DNA from: an uncultured Bacteroides sp.
Lineage (GTDB): Bacteria > Bacteroidota > Bacteroidia > Bacteroidales > Bacteroidaceae
Assembly (NCBI RefSeq): GCF_949298305.1
Contig: NZ_CASFWU010000033.1
Span: forward strand, 1-26,585
Direction: 5' to 3'
DNA: 26,585 nucleotides
Part shown: positions 6,612 through 13,957 of the stretch, in pieces
Layout: the number at the start of each line of letters is the position of its first letter
How positions within the stretch are numbered: the stretch's first letter is position 1
Position numbers and translations under genes: made by a program
The notes under the pieces: model-generated
Told to the model about the DNA's origin: nothing
The model's database searches: none
The model's input: the letters and a program-made list of their open reading frames with translations, nothing else

Positions 6612-8120
6612 ATGAAAAGAACCCAACAACTGCTTCTGGCAGCCGCAGCGGCGATGCTGACGGCCGGCCTGCACGCACAGACCTTCCTGCATACCAGCAG
6701 CACGGAAGGCAACCTCTGGCAACAAACAAAAGTGAAATTGCAATCCGAAGCCCGGCAGACTCCGGCCGTGGAGACGGACGGAACGGAAGAAGGCTCTACC
6801 TTCAAAGCCTGGGGAGCCACCTTCAACGAACTGGACTGGGACGCCCTGCAACTGCTCACCCGCGACGAGCAGGACGATATCCTGCGCCGCGTATTCTCGC
6901 CCGAAGGCGACCTGCGCATCGCCCGGGGACGCGTCTCGATGGGCGCCAACGACTATGCCCGCTCCTGGTACAGCTGCGACGAGATGGAAGGCGACTTCGA
7001 ACTGCGCCACTTCAACATAGACCGCGACAAGCAGGCCATCATTCCCTTCATCCGCGCCGCACAGAAGTACAACCCCGGCCTCACGTGTTGGGTGTCGCCC
7101 TGGTGTCCGCCCAGCTGGATGAAAATCAACGGCGACTACCCCGTGCTGAGCAGCCCCTACAACAACCTGCCCGAAAAGATGAACTACCTGCTCTACGGCA
7201 AAGTGGGCGGCCAGGTGGACGAGGACGAAATGAAGCTGACGGGCGAACGCACCGGGAAGTTCCCCAAACAGCTGGCCACCACAGACTTCATGATTCAAGA
7301 CCCGCGTTACCTGCAGGCCTACGCAGACATGTTCTGCAAGTTCATTGACGCGTATGCGGAACAGGGCATCACCATAGACATGGTGATGTACCAGAACGAG
7401 GCATACAGCTACACCCCCTACCCCGGATGCGCCTGGACCGCCGAGGGCACCGTCCGCTTCAACCGCGACTACCTGGCGCCCACGCTGCGCAGCCGCCATC
7501 CCGAAGTGAAGCTCTACCTCGGAACCTTCAACACCAACCGCCAGGACTATGTGGAAAAGATATTGGCCGACGAGAAGCTGCAGGAGAGCATCAGCGGCAT
7601 GGGCTTCCAATGGGAAGGACGCGAAATCCTGCCCGCCATCCGCAGCCAGCACCCCGACTGGAGCTACATCTGCTCGGAGAGCGAATGCGGCTGGGGCAGC
7701 TTCGACTGGAAGGCGGCCGAACACACCTTCGAACTGATGAACCACTACCTGGGCAACGGGTGCAACGAGTACATCTTCTGGAACTTCATCCTGGCCGACC
7801 AGGGCGAAAGTCCTTGGGGCTGGAAGCAGAACGCCCTGATACGGGTGGACAGCCGCACGCGCGAGTTCACCTACACGCCCGAGTATTACGCCGCCAAGCA
7901 TTACAGCCACTTCATCCCCCGCGGCACCCGCATCGTGGGCTACCACGGCGCACAGGCAGACAACACCCCTGTGCTGGTGGCCGTGAACCCGCAGGGCAAG
8001 ACGGTGGTCGTGGCAGGCAACTTCAACGACGAAGCCCGCACGCTCACGGTGAAGCTGGGCCGCAAATACCTCAACGCGGAACTGGCCCCGCACTCCTTCA
8101 ACACCTTTGAGGAACGGTAA
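6612..8120 (+). CDS. Secreted glycoside hydrolase family 30 enzyme
   Basis: This 502-residue protein has a cleavable signal peptide (residues 1-22, ending GLHAQ), so it acts in the periplasm or outside the cell. The body is a GH30-type (beta/alpha)8 barrel: FKAWGATFNELDW near residue 64 begins the barrel, WVSPWCPPSWMK at 160-171 is characteristic, MVMYQNEAY carries the acid/base Glu263, and CSESECGWGSFDW carries the nucleophile (Glu356 by analogy with the SEA motif of human glucocerebrosidase; Glu358 is possible). A short beta domain ends the protein. GH30 enzymes act on beta-linked glycans such as glucosylceramide, beta-1,6-glucan or xylan; the substrate here is not determined. It is not flanked by SusC/SusD genes, so it is not in an obvious polysaccharide utilisation locus. 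A minus-strand AraC gene is convergent. Confidence 0.9.
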   Translation: MKRTQQLLLAAAAAMLTAGLHAQTFLHTSSTEGNLWQQTKVKLQSEARQTPAVETDGTEEGSTFKAWGATFNELDWDALQLLTRDEQDDILRRVFSPEGDLRIARGRVSMGANDYARSWYSCDEMEGDFELRHFNIDRDKQAIIPFIRAAQKYNPGLTCWVSPWCPPSWMKINGDYPVLSSPYNNLPEKMNYLLYGKVGGQVDEDEMKLTGERTGKFPKQLATTDFMIQDPRYLQAYADMFCKFIDAYAEQGITIDMVMYQNEAYSYTPYPGCAWTAEGTVRFNRDYLAPTLRSRHPEVKLYLGTFNTNRQDYVEKILADEKLQESISGMGFQWEGREILPAIRSQHPDWSYICSESECGWGSFDWKAAEHTFELMNHYLGNGCNEYIFWNFILADQGESPWGWKQNALIRVDSRTREFTYTPEYYAAKHYSHFIPRGTRIVGYHGAQADNTPVLVAVNPQGKTVVVAGNFNDEARTLTVKLGRKYLNAELAPHSFNTFEER

Positions 8121-8136
8121 AAACAACCGCTTTTCA

Positions 8137-8223
8137 CCATGCTTGCACGGTCCGCGGACCGTGCAAGCATCCTCCGCAAGCCATGCAAGCATCGTCCACG
8201 GACCATGCAAGCGTCCTGCGTCA
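8137..8223. repeat. 22-bp tandem repeat array 2, with a perfect 32-bp palindrome
   Basis: One TT-centred unit is followed by about three AA-centred units of the same 22-bp family (8159-8180, 8181-8202 and 8203-8223). The junction of opposite units makes a perfect 32-bp palindrome at 8139-8170 whose arms are ATGCTTGCACGGTCCG and its complement. It lies 16 bases after the GH30 stop codon and before the convergent AraC gene. The transcript would form a very stable hairpin, but no T-tract follows. Confidence 0.85.
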
Positions 8224-8275
8224 GCCCGGCAGGACTATCCGCAACAGGCTGTAAGAGAGTAAAAGAAGAGAAGTG

Positions 8276-9142
8276 TCATGTCTCCTTGCGGAAGCGGAAC
8301 TCCTGAGGCGACATGCCCATCCGTTTCTGGAAGAACTTGCAGAAGGACGACTGGCTGGAGAAGCCCAACCGGTCGGCTATCTCCTTGATGTTCAAATCGG
8401 TGGCGCGCAGATACTTCCGTGCGTCGGCACAGAGCAGGCCCGCAAGGTGGCTGTGTACCGTGCGCCCCGTCAGCTGCTTCACCACCCTGGACAGGTAAGT
8501 GGTGGAGATGCAAAGCTGTCCTGCATAGAAGGCAATGCCGTGCTCCGTGCGGTAATGACGGTGCAGCAGTTTCCTGAAGTGACGGTATATCTCCATGGGG
8601 TGACTGACCTGCGCGGCGTCCTGCCCGCGGTTGCGGCAGAAGGCCTCAACGGCCAGCATCAGGTAGAAGCAGGAAAGATGGCGGAGCATTCCCTCGCGGT
8701 GAAGGGGCGAAGTGCCGGCATGGAGGCAGAACAGCGAGGCGGCAGTCTGCATGGAGCGCGAAGCCTCCGCGTCCAGGCGGTGGAGGGGCAGGATGCCGGC
8801 AGCGACGAACTTGGCCAGGGGGTCGTAGAGCTGCGGGGCGGCGGAAAGCGTGTCGAAAAAGTCGGGAAAGAAGTAGACGCACGAAAGAAGAAAGTCATCG
8901 TCCACGCCGCGCAATTCCACTTCCATGCTGGGCGTAAGCACCAGCAGGTCGTCCCTCCGGAGGAGAGTCCCCTCGCAGCGGGGGCCGGACAAGGCGGCAG
9001 TCCCGTCGGCCACCACCATCACAAAGAAGCCGCCGTTGCAGGCCAGCGCTTCGGCCCGCAGGTCGGCAGGACGAAACAGGGCGTAGGCCAGCATACCGTC
9101 CCCGCTCCTCTGTTCCATCCATTCTCGCAAATCAAGTTTCAT
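8276..9142 (-). CDS. AraC-family transcriptional regulator
   Basis: This 288-residue protein has a C-terminal AraC DNA-binding domain (about residues 184-288). The first helix-turn-helix is around IAFYAGQLCISTTYLSRVVKQ (203-223). The second is NIKEIADRLGFSSQSSFCKF (251-270), followed by the usual FQKRMGMSPQEFR. The N-terminal 170 residues resemble a cupin-type sensor domain (GTLLRRDDLLVLTPSM around residues 58-73) but no ligand can be named. It starts 23 bp after dprA in the same direction, so it may be co-transcribed with it, although the pairing is not functionally obvious. It is convergent with the GH30 gene across a repeat array; a regulatory link is possible but unsupported. Confidence 0.93.
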   Translation of the reverse strand: MKLDLREWMEQRSGDGMLAYALFRPADLRAEALACNGGFFVMVVADGTAALSGPRCEGTLLRRDDLLVLTPSMEVELRGVDDDFLLSCVYFFPDFFDTLSAAPQLYDPLAKFVAAGILPLHRLDAEASRSMQTAASLFCLHAGTSPLHREGMLRHLSCFYLMLAVEAFCRNRGQDAAQVSHPMEIYRHFRKLLHRHYRTEHGIAFYAGQLCISTTYLSRVVKQLTGRTVHSHLAGLLCADARKYLRATDLNIKEIADRLGFSSQSSFCKFFQKRMGMSPQEFRFRKET

Positions 9143-9165
9143 TGTGTCCTGTTTCCATTTATCGT

Positions 9166-10287
9166 TCAGCCCAGCAGATGATACGTCCCTCCCGCCTGCG
9201 CCTTCACCACTCCCTTCATTTCCAGTTCAAAGAGCAGGGCCGTCATGCGGCTGATAGGGATATCGGCCTCCACCACCAGGTTGTTGATGTGCAGGTCGCC
9301 CTGACGGATGAGGATGCGTACCACCCGGTCTTCCTCCTCGGTCAGTTCGGGGAAGAGGTCGCGCTGTATGGCATCCGTCTTTCCACGCTGCGGGGCAGAG
9401 GCCCAGCCCATGGCCTGCACAAACTCCTCGGCAGTCTGCAGCAGGGCGGCCTTGTTGTCGCGTATCAGCCGGTTGCAGCCCTGCGAGTGCTCGTCGTCCA
9501 CGCGGCCGGGGACGGCAAAACAGTCCTTGTGGTAGCACTGTGCCAGCGAAGCCGTAATCAGCGAGCCTCCTTTGGCGGCAGACTCCACCACGATGGTGGC
9601 GTCGCTCATGCCTGCCACAATGCGGTTGCGGCTGACAAAGTTGTATCGGTCAGGGCTGGTTCCCGTCAGGAATTCGGTCAGCAAGCCGCCGTTGGTCAGC
9701 ATGTCCACTGCCGTCTTGCGATGGACGTAGGGATAGATGCGGTCCAGTCCGTGGGCCAATACGGCCACCGTGGGAAGTCCGTTGGCCAGAGCTGCCCGAT
9801 GGGCGTGGATGTCAATGCCGTAGGCCAGGCCGCTGACCACGACCGTGTCCGGGCATAGCGCGGCCAGGTCGCGCACGAAGTCGGCACAGAACCGCTTTCC
9901 GTATTCAGACGCCCGGCGGGTACCTACCATGCTGACCACTCGCAAGCTGTTCAGATTCAGGTTGCCTTTGAAGAAGAGGACTGTCGGAGCGTCGTCACAC
10001 TCCAACAGCCTGCAAGGATAGGCCGGGTCGGTCAGGGTGAGGCAGGCAATACCGTTTTTTTCGGCAAAGTTCAATTCGGCCTCGGCGCGACTGAAGGCCG
10101 ACGGATTGTCCAGTGCGGTCACTACCTGAGCGTTTGCGCCAGGCACCAACTGGGGCACTTCGGTACGTCGGCGGAACACTTCGACGGCACTGCCCATGCC
10201 TTCTACCAGCCGTTTCGCTCCGATGTGCCCGATGCCCGGACAGAGCATCAGTGCCAGGCTGCACACGCGCTCGTCACTGCTTGTCAT
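9166..10287 (-). CDS. dprA: DNA-processing protein DprA
   Basis: This 373-residue DprA/Smf protein binds incoming single-stranded DNA and loads RecA during transformation in naturally competent bacteria; in Bacteroidetes the gene is near universal and its role less clear. An N-terminal SAM-like segment (LCPGIGHIGAKRLVEGMG) is followed by the Rossmann-like DprA core. The core starts RVVSMVGTRRASEYGKRF, continues VVVSGLAYGIDIHAHRAAL and VLAHGLDRIYP, and includes NFVSRNRIVAGMSDATIVVE and GGSLITASLA. A winged-helix domain closes the protein (EEDRVVRILIRQGDLHINNL). I prefer ATG 10287 (MTSSDERVCSLAL), which matches how relatives begin and overlaps the thioesterase stop by 14 bases; ATG 10305 would add six residues. 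It is operonic with the thioesterase. Confidence 0.95.
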   Translation of the reverse strand: MTSSDERVCSLALMLCPGIGHIGAKRLVEGMGSAVEVFRRRTEVPQLVPGANAQVVTALDNPSAFSRAEAELNFAEKNGIACLTLTDPAYPCRLLECDDAPTVLFFKGNLNLNSLRVVSMVGTRRASEYGKRFCADFVRDLAALCPDTVVVSGLAYGIDIHAHRAALANGLPTVAVLAHGLDRIYPYVHRKTAVDMLTNGGLLTEFLTGTSPDRYNFVSRNRIVAGMSDATIVVESAAKGGSLITASLAQCYHKDCFAVPGRVDDEHSQGCNRLIRDNKAALLQTAEEFVQAMGWASAPQRGKTDAIQRDLFPELTEEEDRVVRILIRQGDLHINNLVVEADIPISRMTALLFELEMKGVVKAQAGGTYHLLG

Positions 10288-10693
10288 AGTCCAGGTAAGG
10301 AGCAAATATGTTGTCGAACAGTTCGCTGTCGCTCAACCGTCCGTTCACCACACAGACGGTCTCTACGACCCCTTTCAGCGACACTTTGCCGTCGCTCTTG
10401 CGGAAGATGTCCTGGTAGAAGACGTACTTGATGCCTTCCTTCTTCATGTAGAGCTTCGACACAAACTCGTCGCCGCTGCGCAGCGGGGTCTTGAAGGCCA
10501 TGCTGATACGTGCCACCACGGGGTCTACCCCCTGTTCGTGGAGGGCGGCGAAGCTGACGCCTACGGATGTAAGAAACTCGTGGCGCGTATGTTCCAGATA
10601 GTGCTGGTAGTTGGCATTGTTGACAATGCCCTGCAGGTCGCACTCGTAGTCGCGCACCTTCATTTCCAGCTCGTAGATGTATTTTTCTGCCAT
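10274..10693 (-). CDS. Acyl-CoA thioesterase, 4HBT/YbgC type
   Basis: This 139-residue single hot-dog-fold protein shows the 4-hydroxybenzoyl-CoA thioesterase signature near its N-terminus. VRDYECDLQGIVNNANY at residues 13-29 contains catalytic Asp19, and YLEHTRHEFL follows. Such enzymes hydrolyse acyl-CoA thioesters; a specific substrate cannot be read. Its 3' end overlaps the dprA start by 14 bases, which indicates co-translation. Upstream, a 140-bp gap with an inverted repeat separates it from the U32 gene on the same strand. Confidence 0.9.
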   Translation of the reverse strand: MAEKYIYELEMKVRDYECDLQGIVNNANYQHYLEHTRHEFLTSVGVSFAALHEQGVDPVVARISMAFKTPLRSGDEFVSKLYMKKEGIKYVFYQDIFRKSDGKVSLKGVVETVCVVNGRLSDSELFDNIFAPYLDYDKQ

Positions 10694-10711
10694 AGTCTAT
10701 TGTTTTGGACT

Positions 10712-10788
10712 CACCACAGATTACACGGATTGACACTGATTCAGAGTATTCACGAATAGTTCTGCGTTAATCTGTGTAATCTGTGGTG
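10712..10788. repeat. Inverted repeat of the CACAGATTACACGGATT type
   Basis: CACCACAGATTACACGGATT at 10712-10731 (arm to 10734) is matched on the opposite strand by AATCTGTGTAATCTGTGGTG at 10769-10788, with two mismatches over 23 bases. The 31-base interior TGATTCAGAGTATT...TCTGC has no ORF. It lies between the U32 gene and the thioesterase on one strand. The layout is that of an emptied IVP-type insert; I recall similar words flanking small chromosomal inserts in other Bacteroidetes, but that needs a search. Confidence 0.8.
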
Positions 10789-10833
10789 TCTATTTATCAT
10801 ATACTCCTCATATACTTCTCTGTGGTGAAACGA

Positions 10834-12117
10834 TTATCCTCGTTGCTTCTCCACATCCAGTCCCTTGAAACGTTTCAGTTCCTCGATGGTCACTAACTTG
10901 TAGAGCTTGTCGCTGGGGCGTATCTTGACGGACTTCATGGAGAAATGCTCGCCCTTGTGGACGGTCTGCACGGGTTTCAGGTCAACACGTGCTTCCTCCA
11001 GTGTGACGTATTCGGCTCCGGTCGTGGGGCCGGTGATGAGCAGCTTGTCGCCCACACTGACCTCCGCCGCCTCGACCAGGAACTCGGCCACGCCGATGTT
11101 CGAGAAGTAACGGATGCCTTTGCCCACGTATATCTTGCGCTCCGTAGCTGCCGAACCGTAGTTCTTCGTCCATTCTCCCAGGCGTTGTCCTAAGTAGTAG
11201 CCGTCCCAGAAGCCGCGGTTGAAGACAGTGGCCAGGCGGCGGTTCCATTCTTCAATCTTTTCGTCGGTAAACGTGTTGTCTAAATAGGAGCGGATGGCTT
11301 CCTTATAACACTCAACTACGGTGCGTACGTACTCGGGGCCGCGGGCACGGCCTTCTATCTTGAACACCCGCACGCCGGCATCCATCATCTTGTTCATGAA
11401 GTGGATGGTCTTCAGGTCCTTGGGCGACATGATGTACTGGTTGTCAATCTCCAGTTCGGCATCGGTCTCCTTGTCGCGCACGATGTACGAGCGGCGGCAC
11501 ACCTGCATGCAGGCGCCGCGGTTGGCAGAGTTGTTCATCTGGTGGAGCGAGAGGTAACACTTGCCGCTGACGGCCATGCACAAAGCACCGTGACAGAACA
11601 TCTCGATGCGGATGCGCTGACCCGACGGGCCACAGATGTTCTCCTCGCAGATGTGACGGTAGATTTCGGCCACCTGATCCAAGTTGAGCTCGCGTGCCAG
11701 CACCACCACGTCGGCAAACCGGGCGTAGAAGCGCAAAGCCTCGACGTTGCTGATATTGAGCTGCGTGCTGAGGTGTACCTCCTGCCCTATCTCGCGGGCG
11801 TAGGTCATCACGGCTACGTCGGCTGCAATAATGGCCGATATGCCGGCATCCTTAGCGGCACGCACGATGGTGCGCATCAGGGGAATGTCCTGGTCGTAAA
11901 TGATGGTATTGACGGTGAGATAGCTCTTCATGCCGTGTTCGTCGCAGGTGCGGGCTATCTCGCGCAGGTCGTCGATGGTGAACGTGTTGGCCGAACGGGC
12001 GCGCATGTTCAGGTTCTCGATGCCGAAGTAGATGGAGTCTGCTCCGGCCTGTATGGCGGCGGCCAGCGACTCGCGCGAGCCGACAGGGGCCATTATTTCA
12101 AAGTCTTTCAGTTCCAT
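10834..12117 (-). CDS. U32 peptidase-family protein (probable RNA hydroxylation factor)
   Basis: This 427-residue protein carries the U32 signature EMFCHGALCMAVSGKCYLS at residues 172-190, with Cys175, Cys180 and Cys187, and the following GACMQVCRRSY (Cys203, Cys207) that can complete an iron-sulfur site. The N-terminal half (APVGSRESLAAAIQAGADSIYFG) is the TIM-barrel part, and the last 80 residues form a beta-rich domain. E. coli relatives TrhP (YegQ) and RlhA (YdcP) are needed for hydroxylation of tRNA uridine or 23S rRNA cytidine rather than proteolysis. By length and layout this is closest to the YegQ/TrhP-like group, but I would not name it. It begins only 2 bp after the HEPN gene and has no promoter of its own that I can see, so expression probably depends on the upstream pair. 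Confidence 0.92.
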   Translation of the reverse strand: MELKDFEIMAPVGSRESLAAAIQAGADSIYFGIENLNMRARSANTFTIDDLREIARTCDEHGMKSYLTVNTIIYDQDIPLMRTIVRAAKDAGISAIIAADVAVMTYAREIGQEVHLSTQLNISNVEALRFYARFADVVVLARELNLDQVAEIYRHICEENICGPSGQRIRIEMFCHGALCMAVSGKCYLSLHQMNNSANRGACMQVCRRSYIVRDKETDAELEIDNQYIMSPKDLKTIHFMNKMMDAGVRVFKIEGRARGPEYVRTVVECYKEAIRSYLDNTFTDEKIEEWNRRLATVFNRGFWDGYYLGQRLGEWTKNYGSAATERKIYVGKGIRYFSNIGVAEFLVEAAEVSVGDKLLITGPTTGAEYVTLEEARVDLKPVQTVHKGEHFSMKSVKIRPSDKLYKLVTIEELKRFKGLDVEKQRG

Positions 12118-12119
12118 TG

Positions 12120-12536
12120 TTATTTATCTTCTTTTTCTTCGATCAGTTTGCTTACCGCATCAATGAAAGCCTCCGTCCGCGGGCGCAACATTTCTACCAA
12201 TGCAGCATCACAATAAGCAAAATCACTATAATCACTACTGTGACGCTTGTCGAAAAGCAGGCCAAACGTCGTACTATGCTCAATGCTTAGCTTTCCGTTA
12301 CGAACAAAATGCATGGACAGCTGTGTCTTCACACCATTGTGTGTCGCGGTTTCTATCCCCCTGCTCAACAGTAATGCCACAGCAGCATAATAACAGGCAT
12401 AATACAAGCGGTTTATAGCAGCATTAAAATAGCCACCGCCATATAACAAATCAGCCTCGCCAAGCGTGTTATAGGCACGTTCCAACCGATAACTGACAAT
12501 GGCAGCCCGCGTCTCATCATCCAGCAACTGCTTCAT
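12120..12536 (-). CDS. HEPN-domain protein, partner of the upstream MNT nucleotidyltransferase
   Basis: This 138-residue helical protein belongs to the HEPN superfamily. FNAAINRLYYACYYAAVALLLSRGIETATHNGVKTQL (37-73) is the typical central block and LLFDKRHSSDYSDF (94-107) the conserved KRxxxDY-type block. The RNase motif R-x4-6-H seen in HepT toxins is not obvious; Arg59-x6-His66 would fit only loosely. The gene overlaps the MNT gene by 4 bases (ATGA) and ends 2 bp before the U32 gene. MNT-HEPN pairs commonly work as toxin-antitoxin modules, in which MNT modifies HEPN by adding AMP. Base composition is more AT-rich than the neighbouring genes, which suggests acquisition. Which activity survives is undetermined. 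Confidence 0.88.
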   Translation of the reverse strand: MKQLLDDETRAAIVSYRLERAYNTLGEADLLYGGGYFNAAINRLYYACYYAAVALLLSRGIETATHNGVKTQLSMHFVRNGKLSIEHSTTFGLLFDKRHSSDYSDFAYCDAALVEMLRPRTEAFIDAVSKLIEEKEDK

Positions 12537-12850
12537 AACACGACTCCCTCCCTATTGACATTGATAGTAAAAGGGCTGACCATTTTTTCCCAAAGGCTGC
12601 GTAGAGTAACCAGCACGTTGATGGCAACACCCGTCTGAGCTTCCAGTTCCGAAAGCGGACGACGCAAGTCCAATTCTCTTTCGGGAGTAAGCACATCGTT
12701 GTTATCAAGCAGTATCAGCAGGTCAATATCCGAATCGGGACGGGCATCGCCGCGTGCTTCCGAACCATATACGATAGTCTGGGCAGTAGGTGCTACTTTA
12801 TGGACAGCATCGGCTATCAAACGAAGAATGTCGGGACGTTTCATATACAT
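12533..12850 (-). CDS. MNT-type nucleotidyltransferase domain protein
   Basis: This 105-residue minimal nucleotidyltransferase has the motif YGSEARGDARPDSDIDLLI at residues 28-46: Gly29-Ser30, ten residues, then Asp41 and Asp43 (GS-x10-DxD). The third acidic residue of the family would fall near VAINVLV, where Asn78 stands. This may weaken activity or mean that the residue lies elsewhere. Its stop overlaps the HEPN start (ATGA), so it is the first gene of an MNT-HEPN pair. A Bacteroides -7 box lies 20-28 bases upstream. ATG 12844 (MKRPDILR) is an alternative start two codons in. In described pairs the MNT protein neutralises the HEPN RNase by AMPylation. Confidence 0.88.
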   Translation of the reverse strand: MYMKRPDILRLIADAVHKVAPTAQTIVYGSEARGDARPDSDIDLLILLDNNDVLTPERELDLRRPLSELEAQTGVAINVLVTLRSLWEKMVSPFTINVNREGVVL

Positions 12851-12870
12851 TCTGCTTTACATTTCAAACA

Positions 12871-12878
12871 CAAAGGTA
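12871..12878 (-). promoter_or_regulatory. Promoter of the MNT-HEPN-U32 transcript
   Basis: The minus strand reads TACCTTTG, a perfect -7 box. A TTG lies 21 bases upstream on that strand. The leader would be about 15 nt. No further promoter is visible between this point and the U32 gene. Confidence 0.6.
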
Positions 12879-12932
12879 AGCATATTACTCAGTATATCGC
12901 AATTTTACCTCCTAAGATTGCTCTTTTTTCCG

Positions 12933-12940
12933 TACTTTTG
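12933..12940 (+). promoter_or_regulatory. -7 box for dusB
   Basis: TACTTTTG matches TAnnTTTG and lies 20 bases before the dusB start codon, giving a very short leader. The -33 element is not clear. Confidence 0.55.
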
Positions 12941-12960
12941 CAGCCCAAACCCCATAGAAT

Positions 12961-13944
12961 ATGAAGATAGCCAATATAGATTTGGGACCGCGCCCCGTGC
13001 TTTTGGCCCCGATGGAAGATGTGACCGACCCTGCCTTCCGACTGATGTGCAAACGCTTCGGTGCGGACATGGTGTACACCGAGTTCGTCTCGGCCGACGC
13101 GCTGATACGCTCCGTCAGCAAGACGGAGCAGAAGCTGAACATCAGCGACGAGGAACGCCCCGTGGCCATCCAGATATACGGGCGCGACACGGCAACGATG
13201 GTAGAAGCCGCCCGCATCGTGGAGCAGGCGCGGCCGGACATCCTGGACCTGAACTTCGGCTGCCCCGTGAAGCGGGTGGCTGGTAAGGGAGCAGGAGCAG
13301 GCATGCTTCAGAACATTCCGTTGATGCTCGAAATCACCCGCTCGGTAGTCGATGCGGTGAAGATTCCCGTCACCGTGAAGACCCGCCTGGGATGGGATGC
13401 CGACCACAAGATTATCGTCAGTCTGGCCGAACAGCTGCAGGACTGCGGCATCAGCGCTCTGACCATTCACGGCCGTACCCGCGCACAGATGTACACCGGC
13501 GAGGCCGACTGGACGCTCATTGGAGAAGTGAAGAAGAACCCGCGGATGCACATCCCCATCATCGGCAACGGCGATGTCACTACTCCGCAGCGTGCACGCG
13601 AATGCTTCGAACAGTATGGAGTGGATGCCATCATGATAGGCCGTGCCAGTTTCGGACGTCCGTGGATATTCAAGGAAGTAAAGCACTATCTGGAGACGGG
13701 CGAAGAGTTGCCTGCCCTCACACCCCAATGGTGCATGGACGTACTGCGACAGGAGGTAGAAGACAGCGTCAACCTGCTGGACGAACGGCGCGGCATCCTC
13801 CACGTGCGCCGTCATCTTGCCGCCAGTCCGGTGTTCAAGGGGCTGCCCAACTTCCGCGACACACGCATCGCCATGCTGCGGGCCGAGACGAAAGAGGAGC
13901 TGTACCTCATCTTCGACGACATCAGGCAACGGTTCTTCTCCTGA
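12961..13944 (+). CDS. dusB: tRNA-dihydrouridine synthase
   Basis: This 327-residue flavoenzyme reduces specific uridines of tRNA to dihydrouridine using NADPH and FMN. The TIM barrel starts LLAPMEDVTDPAFR (14-27), a diagnostic Dus motif. LDLNFGCPVKRV carries the catalytic Cys101. VTVKTRLGW is the K-x-R substrate/FMN strand, LTIHGRTRAQMYTGEADW contains the conserved His, and IIGNGDV and IMIGRASFGRPWIF close the FMN phosphate site. It belongs to the DusB-like group by the combination of motifs; DusB in E. coli acts on position 17, but specificity should be treated as presumed. It is divergent from the MNT gene and convergent, with a 13-bp gap, with the lipoprotein gene. Confidence 0.95.
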   Translation: MKIANIDLGPRPVLLAPMEDVTDPAFRLMCKRFGADMVYTEFVSADALIRSVSKTEQKLNISDEERPVAIQIYGRDTATMVEAARIVEQARPDILDLNFGCPVKRVAGKGAGAGMLQNIPLMLEITRSVVDAVKIPVTVKTRLGWDADHKIIVSLAEQLQDCGISALTIHGRTRAQMYTGEADWTLIGEVKKNPRMHIPIIGNGDVTTPQRARECFEQYGVDAIMIGRASFGRPWIFKEVKHYLETGEELPALTPQWCMDVLRQEVEDSVNLLDERRGILHVRRHLAASPVFKGLPNFRDTRIAMLRAETKEELYLIFDDIRQRFFS

Positions 13945-13957
13945 CAGCCCTTCCCCG

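Noticed and set aside
6603..8210. Long minus-strand ORF (535 codons) opposite the GH30 gene
   Set aside because: It is antisense to a clear GH30 gene, shows no family motif, and its first codons come from the 22-bp repeat array; it reflects GC-rich codon bias.
9143..9165. Separate promoter between dprA and the AraC gene
   Set aside because: The gap is only 23 bp and contains no TAnnTTTG box on the minus strand.
8273..9181. Plus-strand ORF opposite the AraC gene
   Set aside because: The minus strand has a full AraC DNA-binding domain, and the plus frame has no motif.
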